A DNA stretch of 5,196 bases from Firmicutes bacterium CAG:631 (GTDB lineage: Bacteria > Bacillota_I > Bacilli_A > RFN20 > CAG-631): positions 64,956 through 70,151 of the forward strand of contig HF998008.1 of assembly GCA_000433015.1 (NCBI GenBank), written 5' to 3'. The notes below the pieces were generated by a model. It searched no databases and was not told where the DNA came from. It worked only from the letters and a program-made list of their open reading frames with translations. The position numbers and the translations under genes were made by a program. Each line of letters opens with the position of its first letter. Position 1 is the stretch's first letter. Below, in pieces: positions 1-5,196 of the stretch.

Positions 1-730
1 AGAAAAATTCTACTTTAAAAGGAATATTAAAGCGAGGATCTTCATGTCCATAATAAGTATCATAACTACCCCAACCATCTCCAATCCAAAAGAGTTCATT
101 AGGATCATAAGGTGAATCAACAATTTGCGTATTATTTAAATTAGCAGGAATACCAACCTGTATAGGATAATAACGACGAATCGTTGTGGGGTATAACTTT
201 TTTTGATTGGGTAATACAATATGAAAATCGCGAAGTTGAAAATCATCACAACTTTGCCATTTATTGCCGTGATTTAAAGACTCATTGTATTCCGTTGTAC
301 TCCAATAACGGCCAATCGTAACCATCATTGAATTTTGTCCATTTATTAATTGATTTTCTTCAATCGTTACACCTTTTTCGCCATTAGAAGGAATTTTACC
401 TAATTTTTGTTGATTTAAATAAAGATAGTCAGCGGCATTGTTGGAATTATCCGAATTAATGCCAATCGCCTCATATCGAATGATAGCTTTTGGAGCATCA
501 ATACCATCTTCTTCAATGAATTGATTCCCCACTTTTAGGGTAATTGGTTGATCTGGCCCATTTTTTGCAGAAGCAATCAATTCAAGTGTTCCTTTAGCAT
601 AATCGATTGATTCAATAGAAACCGTATAATTTTTATCATTTACAAAGGGCTGTTCAGATTCTTTTTTACATCCAGTTAAAATCATAGTTGATGCAAAAGT
701 AAAGTACAAAAAATATTTTGGCTTTACCAT
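1..730 (-). CDS. Predicted exported lipoprotein, N-terminal part (runs off the left edge)
   Basis: The gene starts at 730 and is still open at base 1, so 243 residues of an unknown total are visible. The start is well placed: GAGGTG (737-742) lies 6 nt before the ATG. The N-terminus is a lipoprotein signal peptide: basic MVKPK, a hydrophobic stretch, then the lipobox L-T-G-C with the lipidated Cys at residue 21, followed by a charged KKESE linker. It should be anchored on the outer face of the membrane. The rest is rich in Asn, Tyr, Asp and Gly with alternating hydrophobic residues, suggesting beta-sandwich domains. Segments such as YLYLNQQKLGKIP and DDFQLRDFHIVLP look like strands of a carbohydrate-binding or extracellular-enzyme accessory module, but that is an impression only. 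No catalytic motif is visible; one could lie beyond the edge. It follows the ZIP transporter gene by 50 nt on the same strand. The lipoprotein call is firm and the function is unknown. Confidence 0.85.
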   Translation of the reverse strand, partial: MVKPKYFLYFTFASTMILTGCKKESEQPFVNDKNYTVSIESIDYAKGTLELIASAKNGPDQPITLKVGNQFIEEDGIDAPKAIIRYEAIGINSDNSNNAADYLYLNQQKLGKIPSNGEKGVTIEENQLINGQNSMMVTIGRYWSTTEYNESLNHGNKWQSCDDFQLRDFHIVLPNQKKLYPTTIRRYYPIQVGIPANLNNTQIVDSPYDPNELFWIGDGWGSYDTYYGHEDPRFNIPFKVEFF

Positions 731-748
731 GTTTTTCACCTCATATTT

Positions 749-778
749 ATTGTACTATATTTTCATTTAAATTGCCAT
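749..778 (-). promoter_or_regulatory. Possible weak promoter for the lipoprotein gene
   Basis: On the minus strand, ATGGCA (773-778) and TACAAT (749-754) are 18 bp apart, giving 4/6 and 5/6 matches to the -35 and -10 consensus. An overlapping TATAGT offers an alternative -10. The gap to the upstream ZIP gene contains no terminator, so read-through is an equally good explanation for expression. Confidence 0.25.
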
Positions 779-780
779 CT

Positions 781-1569
781 TTAACCTAAAGCAACATCTA
801 AAATCATCATCACAACGAATCCAATCATAACACCAAATGAGGCCAAATTTTTATGATTTTTGCAAGATTCAGGAATTAATTCACTCGATACGACACAAAT
901 CATCGCTCCAGCAGAAAAAGCTAATAAAAAGGGTAAAATGGATTGAATAAAAATGGCAGCTAAACATCCCAAAACACCACTAATGGGTTCAACAATTCCG
1001 CTTAATTGGCCATAGAATAAACTTTTTTGAATCGAATATCCTTCTCTTCTTAAAGGCAAAGAAACCGCTGCTCCTTCAGGGAAATTTTGCAAACCAATTC
1101 CGATGGCTAACATCATTGCCCCAATTAATGTCGTCATTGAAGAATCAATAAATAAACCACCAAAAGCAACCCCAATGGCTAATCCTTCAGGAATATTATG
1201 CAAGGTCACTGCTAAAACTAGTAAAATGCTTCTTTTTTTAGAAACATCTTTCTTTTTAGCCAAAATCACTTTATCTAAAAATCGATCCGCCAAAATGACA
1301 AATAATCCACCACTAACAAACCCAATGGATGGAAGTAACCAAGGAATATAATTTAAATCTTCAGATAAACTAATTGCTGGAGCAAGCAAGGACCAAAAAC
1401 TAGCAGCAATCATCACTCCTGCACCAAAACCTAACATGACATCTAAAAATTTTGTATTTACTTTTTTGATAAAACAAACCACCAAAGCACCTAAAAAAGT
1501 GATAAACCAAGTAAACAAAGTTGCTAAAAAAGCAAGTAAAACGGGATGAAGTTGCAGTAATTTCTCCAT
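781..1569 (-). CDS. ZIP family divalent metal transporter (zinc/iron permease type)
   Basis: This 262-residue polytopic membrane protein would move divalent metal ions such as Zn2+ or Fe2+ into the cytoplasm. It has about eight hydrophobic segments. The two ZIP signature motifs are intact: HNIPEG at residues 124-129 and QNFPEG at 161-166. Glu194, in the following helix (GQLSGIVEP), fits the third metal-site acidic residue of bacterial ZIPs. The loop before HNIPEG is short and Lys-rich (AKKKDVSKKR) without a His cluster. Length matches bacterial ZupT/GufA-like members. The start is chosen at 1569, not at the in-frame ATG at 1584: GGAGTG (1577-1582) sits 7 nt before 1569, while the 1584 ATG has no ribosome-binding site and lies about where transcription should begin. 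It is separated from the upstream operon by a terminator, and the lipoprotein gene follows by 50 nt. Metal specificity cannot be read from the sequence. Confidence 0.93.
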   Translation of the reverse strand: MEKLLQLHPVLLAFLATLFTWFITFLGALVVCFIKKVNTKFLDVMLGFGAGVMIAASFWSLLAPAISLSEDLNYIPWLLPSIGFVSGGLFVILADRFLDKVILAKKKDVSKKRSILLVLAVTLHNIPEGLAIGVAFGGLFIDSSMTTLIGAMMLAIGIGLQNFPEGAAVSLPLRREGYSIQKSLFYGQLSGIVEPISGVLGCLAAIFIQSILPFLLAFSAGAMICVVSSELIPESCKNHKNLASFGVMIGFVVMMILDVALG

Positions 1570-1576
1570 TCTATCA

Positions 1577-1582
1577 CACTCC
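1577..1582 (-). promoter_or_regulatory. Shine-Dalgarno site that sets the ZIP gene start
   Basis: GGAGTG on the minus strand lies 7 nt upstream of the ATG at 1569. It lies inside the extra N-terminal codons (MECDR) of the longer reading, which argues that those codons are not translated. Confidence 0.7.
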
Positions 1583-1584
1583 AT

Positions 1585-1620
1585 ATTATAAAATATTCAA
1601 AGATGAATAGGGAAGTTCAA
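1585..1620 (-). promoter_or_regulatory. Probable promoter region of the ZIP gene
   Basis: Immediately upstream of the gene, the minus strand holds a perfect TATAAT (1585-1590) with no good -35 at normal spacing. It also holds an alternative pair, TTGAAC (1615-1620) and AATATT (1592-1597), 17 bp apart. Either would start transcription at or just past the ATG at 1584, giving a leader of about 10-16 nt before the 1569 start. No metal-regulator operator is obvious. Confidence 0.4.
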
Positions 1621-1631
1621 CTTCTACCCAT

Positions 1632-1654
1632 AAAAAAAAGCCTTCACGGCTTTT
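1632..1654 (-). terminator. Rho-independent terminator of the two-gene operon
   Basis: Read on the minus strand, AAAAGCC, a 5-nt loop GTGAA and GGCTTTT form a 7-bp stem that runs straight into a tract of eight T. It begins one base after the stop codon of the 191-residue membrane protein gene and closes that operon before the ZIP gene promoter. Confidence 0.9.
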
Positions 1655-1655
1655 C

Positions 1656-2231
1656 TTATTTTTTAGTAGGAACAGTTTTTGGTTCACGACTAATTTTGAT
1701 TTCTTTATTTTGTTCTTTAATTGTTTGAAAACGTTCTTTTTGTCTATCTTTCATGACTTTCGTTAATGCTTTTGATTTAGTTATCTTTTCAATGCCAATA
1801 ATATCTGTTACAAAACTGCGAATGGGATAGATTTTTTTATCTTTAAAAGCAATAATTGAAAGCATTTCTTCAAATCGGTCTATTTTCATTTTAAAGACAA
1901 GATGATTTCTTTCTTCAATAACGATTTTATCTCGTTGCAATAATTGACAAGCTTCTTGATAAAAATCAATGCGTTGATTTTTATAAATAAAACCCAGTTG
2001 AGAAAGGGTAACATCTTTAAAAGAGGCATTATATAAATTAATATTTAAGGTCACATTTGAATTTTCAGTAGAAAGTTCTACATCGGCTCTCATGGTGATT
2101 TGACTTTCGTTATTTTGCCGATAAATTTTTCGACTTTTTAAATAAGTTAACAATCCTAGTAAAATTAAAACAACTAAAAGTACAAAAACAAAGATGAAAC
2201 AAAGTCCGATATTTTTTTCAAGCCATTCCAT
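1656..2231 (-). CDS. Single-pass membrane protein of unknown function
   Basis: This 191-residue protein belongs to no family I recognise. Residues 8-31 form one strong hydrophobic helix (LCFIFVFVLLVVLILLGLL), followed at once by basic residues (LKSRKIYR). By the positive-inside rule the large C-terminal part should be cytoplasmic. Residues 48-145 alternate polar and hydrophobic positions (VTLNINLYNASFKDVTLSQLGF), as expected of a compact beta-rich domain. The last 40 residues are very rich in Lys, Arg, Glu and Gln and are probably a disordered or helical basic tail. There is no signal-peptidase site, so the helix is likely a permanent anchor. The start has GGTGGG 8 nt upstream, lying in the end of the preceding gene; the gap from that gene's stop is only 2 nt, so translation is probably coupled. 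A strong terminator follows. A joint function with the upstream gene is inferred from this linkage alone. Confidence 0.85.
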   Translation of the reverse strand: MEWLEKNIGLCFIFVFVLLVVLILLGLLTYLKSRKIYRQNNESQITMRADVELSTENSNVTLNINLYNASFKDVTLSQLGFIYKNQRIDFYQEACQLLQRDKIVIEERNHLVFKMKIDRFEEMLSIIAFKDKKIYPIRSFVTDIIGIEKITKSKALTKVMKDRQKERFQTIKEQNKEIKISREPKTVPTKK

Positions 2232-2233
2232 GA

Positions 2234-3511
2234 TTATTTCCCACCTTTTTGAATTAAATATTGTAATAATACTGACATTTGTTTTAAAGTATTTTCTTTA
2301 TTTTCAAAATAAGCCCCCGCTTCAATCAACTCTGCCATAATTAAAGGATCGGAGTTCACAAATTGCAATCCCTTTTTCTTTCCTTCAATTGTCGCATCTT
2401 TTAAAAAGATTTGCACCACTTCTTCATTTTCAACTTTACAAGCGCTAATTAAGGCTTGATCTTTGTTAAGTTGTTGATAGGCATTTTGATAAATAAAGCG
2501 ATAAATTTCGACTTTCTTTTGCATCAAAGCCTTTTCAAACCCTTCATTGATATTCGTATAATATTGTTTTTGTAATAACACACTTAAAAGTTCTAAATTT
2601 TCTTCTATGCAATATCTTAAAAATAGATTTTGAATATTGGTTGCATAATTTTTGGCTTGGCTTAAAAAATGAGGATCTGAGGCTTGGAAATAAAGAAGAA
2701 TAGCTTTTTCATAATCCTTTTTTAAAGCATAATCAACAAAGAATTGAAAATCTAACATTTTTTTGCCTAAATAAGTTGCTATATAATCTAAATGATATTC
2801 AATGGCATAAATCGCTAAAGAAGAATAAGATAAAATGTCATCTTGAACTTTTAAAAATTTTATTTTGTAATACTTTTTAGCTAAAATTTCATCTAAAACT
2901 AAATCTAATTGATTCTTGTTAATGTAATATAAAAATAAATAACGATACTCATCTTCAAAACCTTTAAATAATCCATGGTTAAGCATACCAAATTTGCTAA
3001 TAAGATAATACTGTTTGGATAATTGATGTTTTAAAATAAATAATAGACAACGGAAATATAATTCTTTATCTTTACTAGAAAGTAATAGATGCTTTTTTAA
3101 ATATTGGTCATTGGCTAAAGCAAAATAGTTATTTTCTAAAATATAATTAAAGGAATCAATAGCATTTTCATCCATTGCATATTCAATGATGTGAACACCA
3201 TAACTATCGGGTTCTAAAAGATTGGTCCCTTGATTTTTTAAAGATGCAATGGCTTGTGGCCCATTTTTAACAGCAGTTTCAAATTTTGCTGTAAATTTCT
3301 TCGTCGTTTTTTTCTTACATAAAATAATCGTATCAATGCTTACTTTTAAAATATCAGCAATTTGATCATATAAATCAATGTTGATACTACTTGATAAAGC
3401 ATCGGCTAATTCATCCACATTCATTTTTAATTGCTTTGCTAATGAAGTTAATGTTAATTTGCGTTCATCCAATAAATTAATGATATATTCATTCATTTTA
3501 GAACAATCCAT
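2234..3511 (-). CDS. Helix-turn-helix plus ankyrin-like repeat protein, unknown function
   Basis: The product is a 425-residue soluble protein. Residues 7-64 look like a small XRE/Cro-type helix-turn-helix domain: NEYIINLLDERKLTLTSLAKQL, then a second set of helices ending ADILKVSIDTII. A Lys/Thr-rich linker (CKKKTTKK) follows. From about residue 100 to the end the protein is a series of helix pairs with ankyrin-like spacing, clearest at 190-213, 229-252, 257-278, 294-316, 323-344 and 352-373, for example QALISACKVENEEVVQIFL. The repeats are degenerate, without a clean TPLH motif. Repeats of this type usually bind other proteins, and the N-terminal domain could bind DNA; both roles are inferred. 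The ATG at 3511 is chosen because AAGGAG lies 8 nt upstream; the longer GTG reading (3520) begins inside that site. It is the first gene of an operon with the adjoining membrane protein gene. Confidence 0.85.
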   Translation of the reverse strand: MDCSKMNEYIINLLDERKLTLTSLAKQLKMNVDELADALSSSINIDLYDQIADILKVSIDTIILCKKKTTKKFTAKFETAVKNGPQAIASLKNQGTNLLEPDSYGVHIIEYAMDENAIDSFNYILENNYFALANDQYLKKHLLLSSKDKELYFRCLLFILKHQLSKQYYLISKFGMLNHGLFKGFEDEYRYLFLYYINKNQLDLVLDEILAKKYYKIKFLKVQDDILSYSSLAIYAIEYHLDYIATYLGKKMLDFQFFVDYALKKDYEKAILLYFQASDPHFLSQAKNYATNIQNLFLRYCIEENLELLSVLLQKQYYTNINEGFEKALMQKKVEIYRFIYQNAYQQLNKDQALISACKVENEEVVQIFLKDATIEGKKKGLQFVNSDPLIMAELIEAGAYFENKENTLKQMSVLLQYLIQKGGK

Positions 3512-3519
3512 AGCTATCA

Positions 3520-3525
3520 CTCCTT
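3520..3525 (-). promoter_or_regulatory. Shine-Dalgarno site that sets the start of the HTH gene
   Basis: AAGGAG on the minus strand sits 8 nt before the ATG at 3511. The alternative GTG start at 3520 overlaps it and has no site of its own, so the first three codons of the longer reading are not real. Confidence 0.8.
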
Positions 3526-3532
3526 CTTTATT

Positions 3533-3561
3533 ATCATACCACTTTTTTAAGGGATTGAAAA
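3533..3561 (-). promoter_or_regulatory. Extended -10 promoter of the HTH/membrane-protein operon
   Basis: On the minus strand, TTTTCA (3556-3561) is followed after 17 bp by TATGAT (3533-3538), preceded by TGG to make an extended -10 (TGGTATGAT). The predicted start of transcription, near 3526, is right at the Shine-Dalgarno site, so the leader would be only about 15 nt. No operator repeat is evident next to it. Confidence 0.65.
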
Positions 3562-3634
3562 CAAAAAAGAAAGGTTATAGTAGAAAAACATTGTCATTGT
3601 AAAACATATGGGAATGATATAAAATAAATTTAGA

Positions 3635-3896
3635 ATGATTAAACTAGAAACATACCATTATTTTGTAATAAAAATAAATGTTAATGGCAATGAAGTAGAA
3701 AAATATACTAGAATGATTTTTAATTCATTATTTTAGTAAAAGAAACCTTGAAAATTTTGTCAATAACAAAGTTTTAATTGGTTACAATCCAATGAAGCAA
3801 AAAGTCTTTTCACATTATTAAAAATTAAAGAAAGAAGAAAAAACGATTTTAAGTATTTTGTTAATTGCAAGTATTGTTTTGATTTTCTTCCCATAA
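3635..3896 (+). pseudogene. Decayed small membrane protein gene (possible DUF3592-like)
   Basis: This is the only plus-strand coding signal. An ATG at 3635 opens 33 residues (HYFVIKINVNGNEVEKYTR in the middle) ending at TAG 3734-3736. Shifting by +1 at about 3732 continues sensibly: FSKRNLENFVNNKVLIGYNP and so on for 29 residues, to a TAA at 3819-3821. The same frame then reads KLKKEEKTILSILLIASIVL and ends IFFP at TAA 3894-3896. Joined, this gives an extracytoplasmic-like beta segment with V-N-G and Y-N-P, a charged linker and a transmembrane helix. That order recalls small DUF3592-type membrane proteins, which I suggest only loosely. No Shine-Dalgarno site precedes 3635, and an in-frame stop lies at 3620-3622, so the N-terminus seems lost too. 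It could also be chance in AT-rich DNA, but the match of composition across two frames makes a pseudogene more likely. Confidence 0.5.
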
Positions 3897-3900
3897 TAAA

Positions 3901-3946
3901 ACCTCCGTTGTAGACTTTAATTATTTTATTTGTCTACTTCGGAGGT
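3901..3946 (-). terminator. Long inverted repeat, probable terminator after rpmF
   Basis: Two 15-nt arms (3901-3915 and 3932-3946) are complementary except for a central 2x2 mismatch, giving stems of 7 bp (ACCTCCG with CGGAGGT) and 6 bp (GTAGAC with GTCTAC) around a 16-nt A/T-only loop. Read on the minus strand the hairpin is followed by TTTATTAT, which fits an intrinsic terminator 52 nt beyond the rpmF stop. On the plus strand no T-tract follows, though the hairpin also lies just past the end of the plus-strand pseudogene. The large loop and internal mismatch are unusual for a terminator; a remnant of a small mobile element is the main alternative. Confidence 0.55.
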
Positions 3947-3998
3947 ATCATATCATGATTGCACTTTTTTGCTTTTTTAATTGATACAACATCAAGAA

Positions 3999-4175
3999 TT
4001 AATTTTTTTCTACAATTTGTTTTCCATCATATTGACCACATGCTTGACACATATGATGTGGCAAAACTTTTGCACCACAATTGGGGCAAACATTTAATTG
4101 TACAGGCTTTAAGGCATCATGTGATCTACGTTGTGCTTTGACTGTTTTTGATGTTCTTCTCTTTGGTACTGCCAT
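3999..4175 (-). CDS. rpmF: 50S ribosomal protein L32
   Basis: This 58-residue protein is the bacterial large-subunit protein L32. It begins MAVPKRRTSKTVKAQRRSHD, the conserved basic N-terminus that threads into rRNA, and carries an intact zinc ribbon: Cys30-P-N-Cys33 and Cys43-Q-A-Cys46. It is therefore the zinc-binding form, not the Cys-less form some bacteria use in zinc shortage. Length is normal. The start has a near-perfect Shine-Dalgarno AGGAGGTG 5 nt upstream. It has its own consensus promoter just after pheT. The common upstream partner, the DUF177/YceD gene, is absent here. A plus-strand open frame across the same DNA is only its shadow. Confidence 0.98.
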   Translation of the reverse strand: MAVPKRRTSKTVKAQRRSHDALKPVQLNVCPNCGAKVLPHHMCQACGQYDGKQIVEKN

Positions 4176-4211
4176 AATTACACCTCCTGGGTAAACAAAT
4201 TCAGCGTTTTT

Positions 4212-4240
4212 ATTATACTAATAAAATATGGAAGTGTCAA
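4212..4240 (-). promoter_or_regulatory. Perfect consensus sigma-A promoter for rpmF
   Basis: On the minus strand, TTGACA (4235-4240) and TATAAT (4212-4217) are exactly 17 bp apart, an ideal housekeeping promoter. Transcription should begin near 4205, giving a leader of about 30 nt before rpmF. The -35 lies 12 nt beyond the pheT stop codon. No terminator separates pheT from it, so pheT read-through may add to expression. Confidence 0.9.
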
Positions 4241-4251
4241 CTAAAATTAGA

Positions 4252-5196
4252 CTATTTCCGTAACTCAGCTTGCAATTCTTTTTGACAAGCCGCATAAATT
4301 TTATTAAATACAGTTTGGATATCTGCATCTTGTAATGTTTTTGTATAATCAACAAAAGATATGGTTAGAGCAATAGACTTATATCCTAGTTGGACATGTT
4401 CTCCTTGATAAACATCAAAAATATCCACATCTTTTAATAAACTTCCTCCCGCTTTTTTAATCGTTTTAACGATTTGAATGGCTGAAATCTCTTCTTTTAC
4501 AACAAGTGAAATATCGCGTTGCACTAAAGGATATTTTGAAACAGGGCTATATTTTAATTTACTTGTTTTTAAAGCAAAAAATTTCGTTAAATCGAGTTCA
4601 AAATAAATGGTTGCATCAATATCTTCTTTTTGTAAAGTTAAAGGATGAATTTCTCCAAGTGTTCCCATTACTTGGCCATTAATCTTTAAAACAGCGGCTT
4701 TTCCTGGATGATATAGATTTTGATTTGGGAAAATAGAAGTAATCGGTTCAAAAGCAAATCGTGAAGATTCAATGCCAAATAGAGCAAGCAATCCTTCTAC
4801 AATCCCTTTTATTCGATAAAAATCATTTGGATATTGCAAAGAAGTCCATTTTGTTTGGTTCATTCCATTTGAAATTGCAATAGCCAATTTTTCTTTTTCG
4901 CCTTGTTTGGTATACACATTAGAAAGTTCAAAAATTGCTACATTTTTGGTTTTTCTTGCTTGATTATAATAAATAGTTTGTAACATGCTAGCCATTAATG
5001 ATTTTCTTAAATATTCTTTTTCAACCGTTAAAGGATGAGGTAAAACGATAAATTCTTCTTGATCCCATTGATCATAATAAGTGGCTGTCGCTTTGGATTG
5101 TAAAGTATAAGAAAGTGTTTCGGTAAGACCAATATCTAATAAATAATTTTTGATAATTTTTCTTTTTCTTTGTGTTTCGGTTAAACCGATTTCTTT
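4252..5196 (-). CDS. pheT: Phenylalanyl-tRNA synthetase beta subunit, C-terminal part
   Basis: PheT pairs with PheS in an alpha2beta2 enzyme that charges tRNA-Phe with phenylalanine in the cytoplasm. The frame is open at the right edge, and the last 314 residues are visible, about 40% of a usual chain of roughly 800. The ATG at 4995 is internal: 67 in-frame codons precede it and continue the family pattern (GLTETQRKRKIIKNYLLDIG, later HPLTVEKEYLRKSLMASML). The synthetase-like core is seen in ELSNVY, YHPGKAA and LGEIHP. Residues about 218-312 form the C-terminal FDX-ACB (anticodon-binding) domain, starting SKYPLVQRDISLVV and ending with DYTKTLQDADIQTVFNKIY. The gene ends in TAG with no visible terminator, 76 nt before rpmF. 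pheS would be expected upstream, outside the window. Confidence 0.97.
   Translation of the reverse strand, partial: KEIGLTETQRKRKIIKNYLLDIGLTETLSYTLQSKATATYYDQWDQEEFIVLPHPLTVEKEYLRKSLMASMLQTIYYNQARKTKNVAIFELSNVYTKQGEKEKLAIAISNGMNQTKWTSLQYPNDFYRIKGIVEGLLALFGIESSRFAFEPITSIFPNQNLYHPGKAAVLKINGQVMGTLGEIHPLTLQKEDIDATIYFELDLTKFFALKTSKLKYSPVSKYPLVQRDISLVVKEEISAIQIVKTIKKAGGSLLKDVDIFDVYQGEHVQLGYKSIALTISFVDYTKTLQDADIQTVFNKIYAACQKELQAELRK

Noticed and set aside
1103..1351. An 82-residue plus-strand frame.
   Set aside because: It is antisense to the conserved core of the ZIP transporter, including the HNIPEG region.
3378..3602. A 74-residue plus-strand frame.
   Set aside because: It is antisense to the HTH domain and the operon promoter, with no ribosome site or recognisable motif.
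3579..3718. Repeated 10-mers: AGTAGAAAAA at 3579 and 3694, TAGAATGATT at 3631 and 3709.
   Set aside because: The spacings between the pairs differ (52 versus 15 nt) and the DNA is very AT-rich, so chance is the simpler explanation. They do not form a repeat array.
3760..3894. A 44-residue minus-strand frame beginning MGRKSK with a good GGAGG site, which at first resembles the start of an IS3-type transposase.
   Set aside because: After the first six residues nothing matches a transposase, no HTH or integrase motif follows in any minus frame, and the frame is antisense to the more convincing plus-strand remnant. The GGAGG is part of the hairpin arm.
3978..3992. A small TTGAT/ATCAA hairpin just after rpmF as a possible terminator.
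   Set aside because: The stem is only 5 bp and A/T-rich, and A residues, not T, follow it on the minus strand. The larger repeat at 3901-3946 is a better candidate.
3959..4141. A 60-residue plus-strand frame.
   Set aside because: It lies antisense across rpmF, whose identity is certain, and has no ribosome site.

Overview
The window is strongly AT-rich and uses the standard genetic code: tryptophan is TGG, and TGA is not read through in the conserved genes. Shine-Dalgarno sites are strong, leaders are short, and promoters are sigma-A type. This suggests a low-G+C Bacillota/Mycoplasmatota relative (Erysipelotrichales, Acholeplasma or RF39-like); the sequence does not fix the genus. Every intact gene is on the minus strand, so the description below runs from high to low coordinates.

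Right end (5196 to about 3900): the C-terminal 314 residues of pheT (phenylalanyl-tRNA synthetase beta chain) enter from outside the window. After a 76-nt gap comes rpmF (ribosomal protein L32), driven by an exact-consensus promoter (TTGACA, 17 bp, TATAAT). This is a housekeeping translation block. Downstream of rpmF lies a long inverted repeat (3901-3946), probably its terminator.

Middle (about 3900 to 3540): there is no intact gene. On the plus strand, three pieces in two frames (3635-3896) read together like the remains of a small membrane protein. They carry a V-N-G and Y-N-P beta-type segment, one frameshift, one in-frame stop and a C-terminal hydrophobic helix. This looks like a decayed gene converging on rpmF.

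Centre-left (3561 to 1632): a two-gene operon with its own extended -10 promoter. The first gene encodes a 425-residue protein with an N-terminal helix-turn-helix-like domain followed by a long series of ankyrin-like helix pairs. Two nucleotides after its stop begins a 191-residue single-pass membrane protein with a cytoplasmic tail. A clear rho-independent terminator follows. Neither protein is one I recognise as characterised. The pair is the most interesting part of the window.

Left end (1620 to 1): a ZIP-family metal transporter, then 50 nt later an exported lipoprotein that runs off the window edge. No terminator separates these two, so they may be co-transcribed. For both the ZIP gene and the helix-turn-helix gene, the ribosome-binding site favours a start slightly downstream of the longest open frame.
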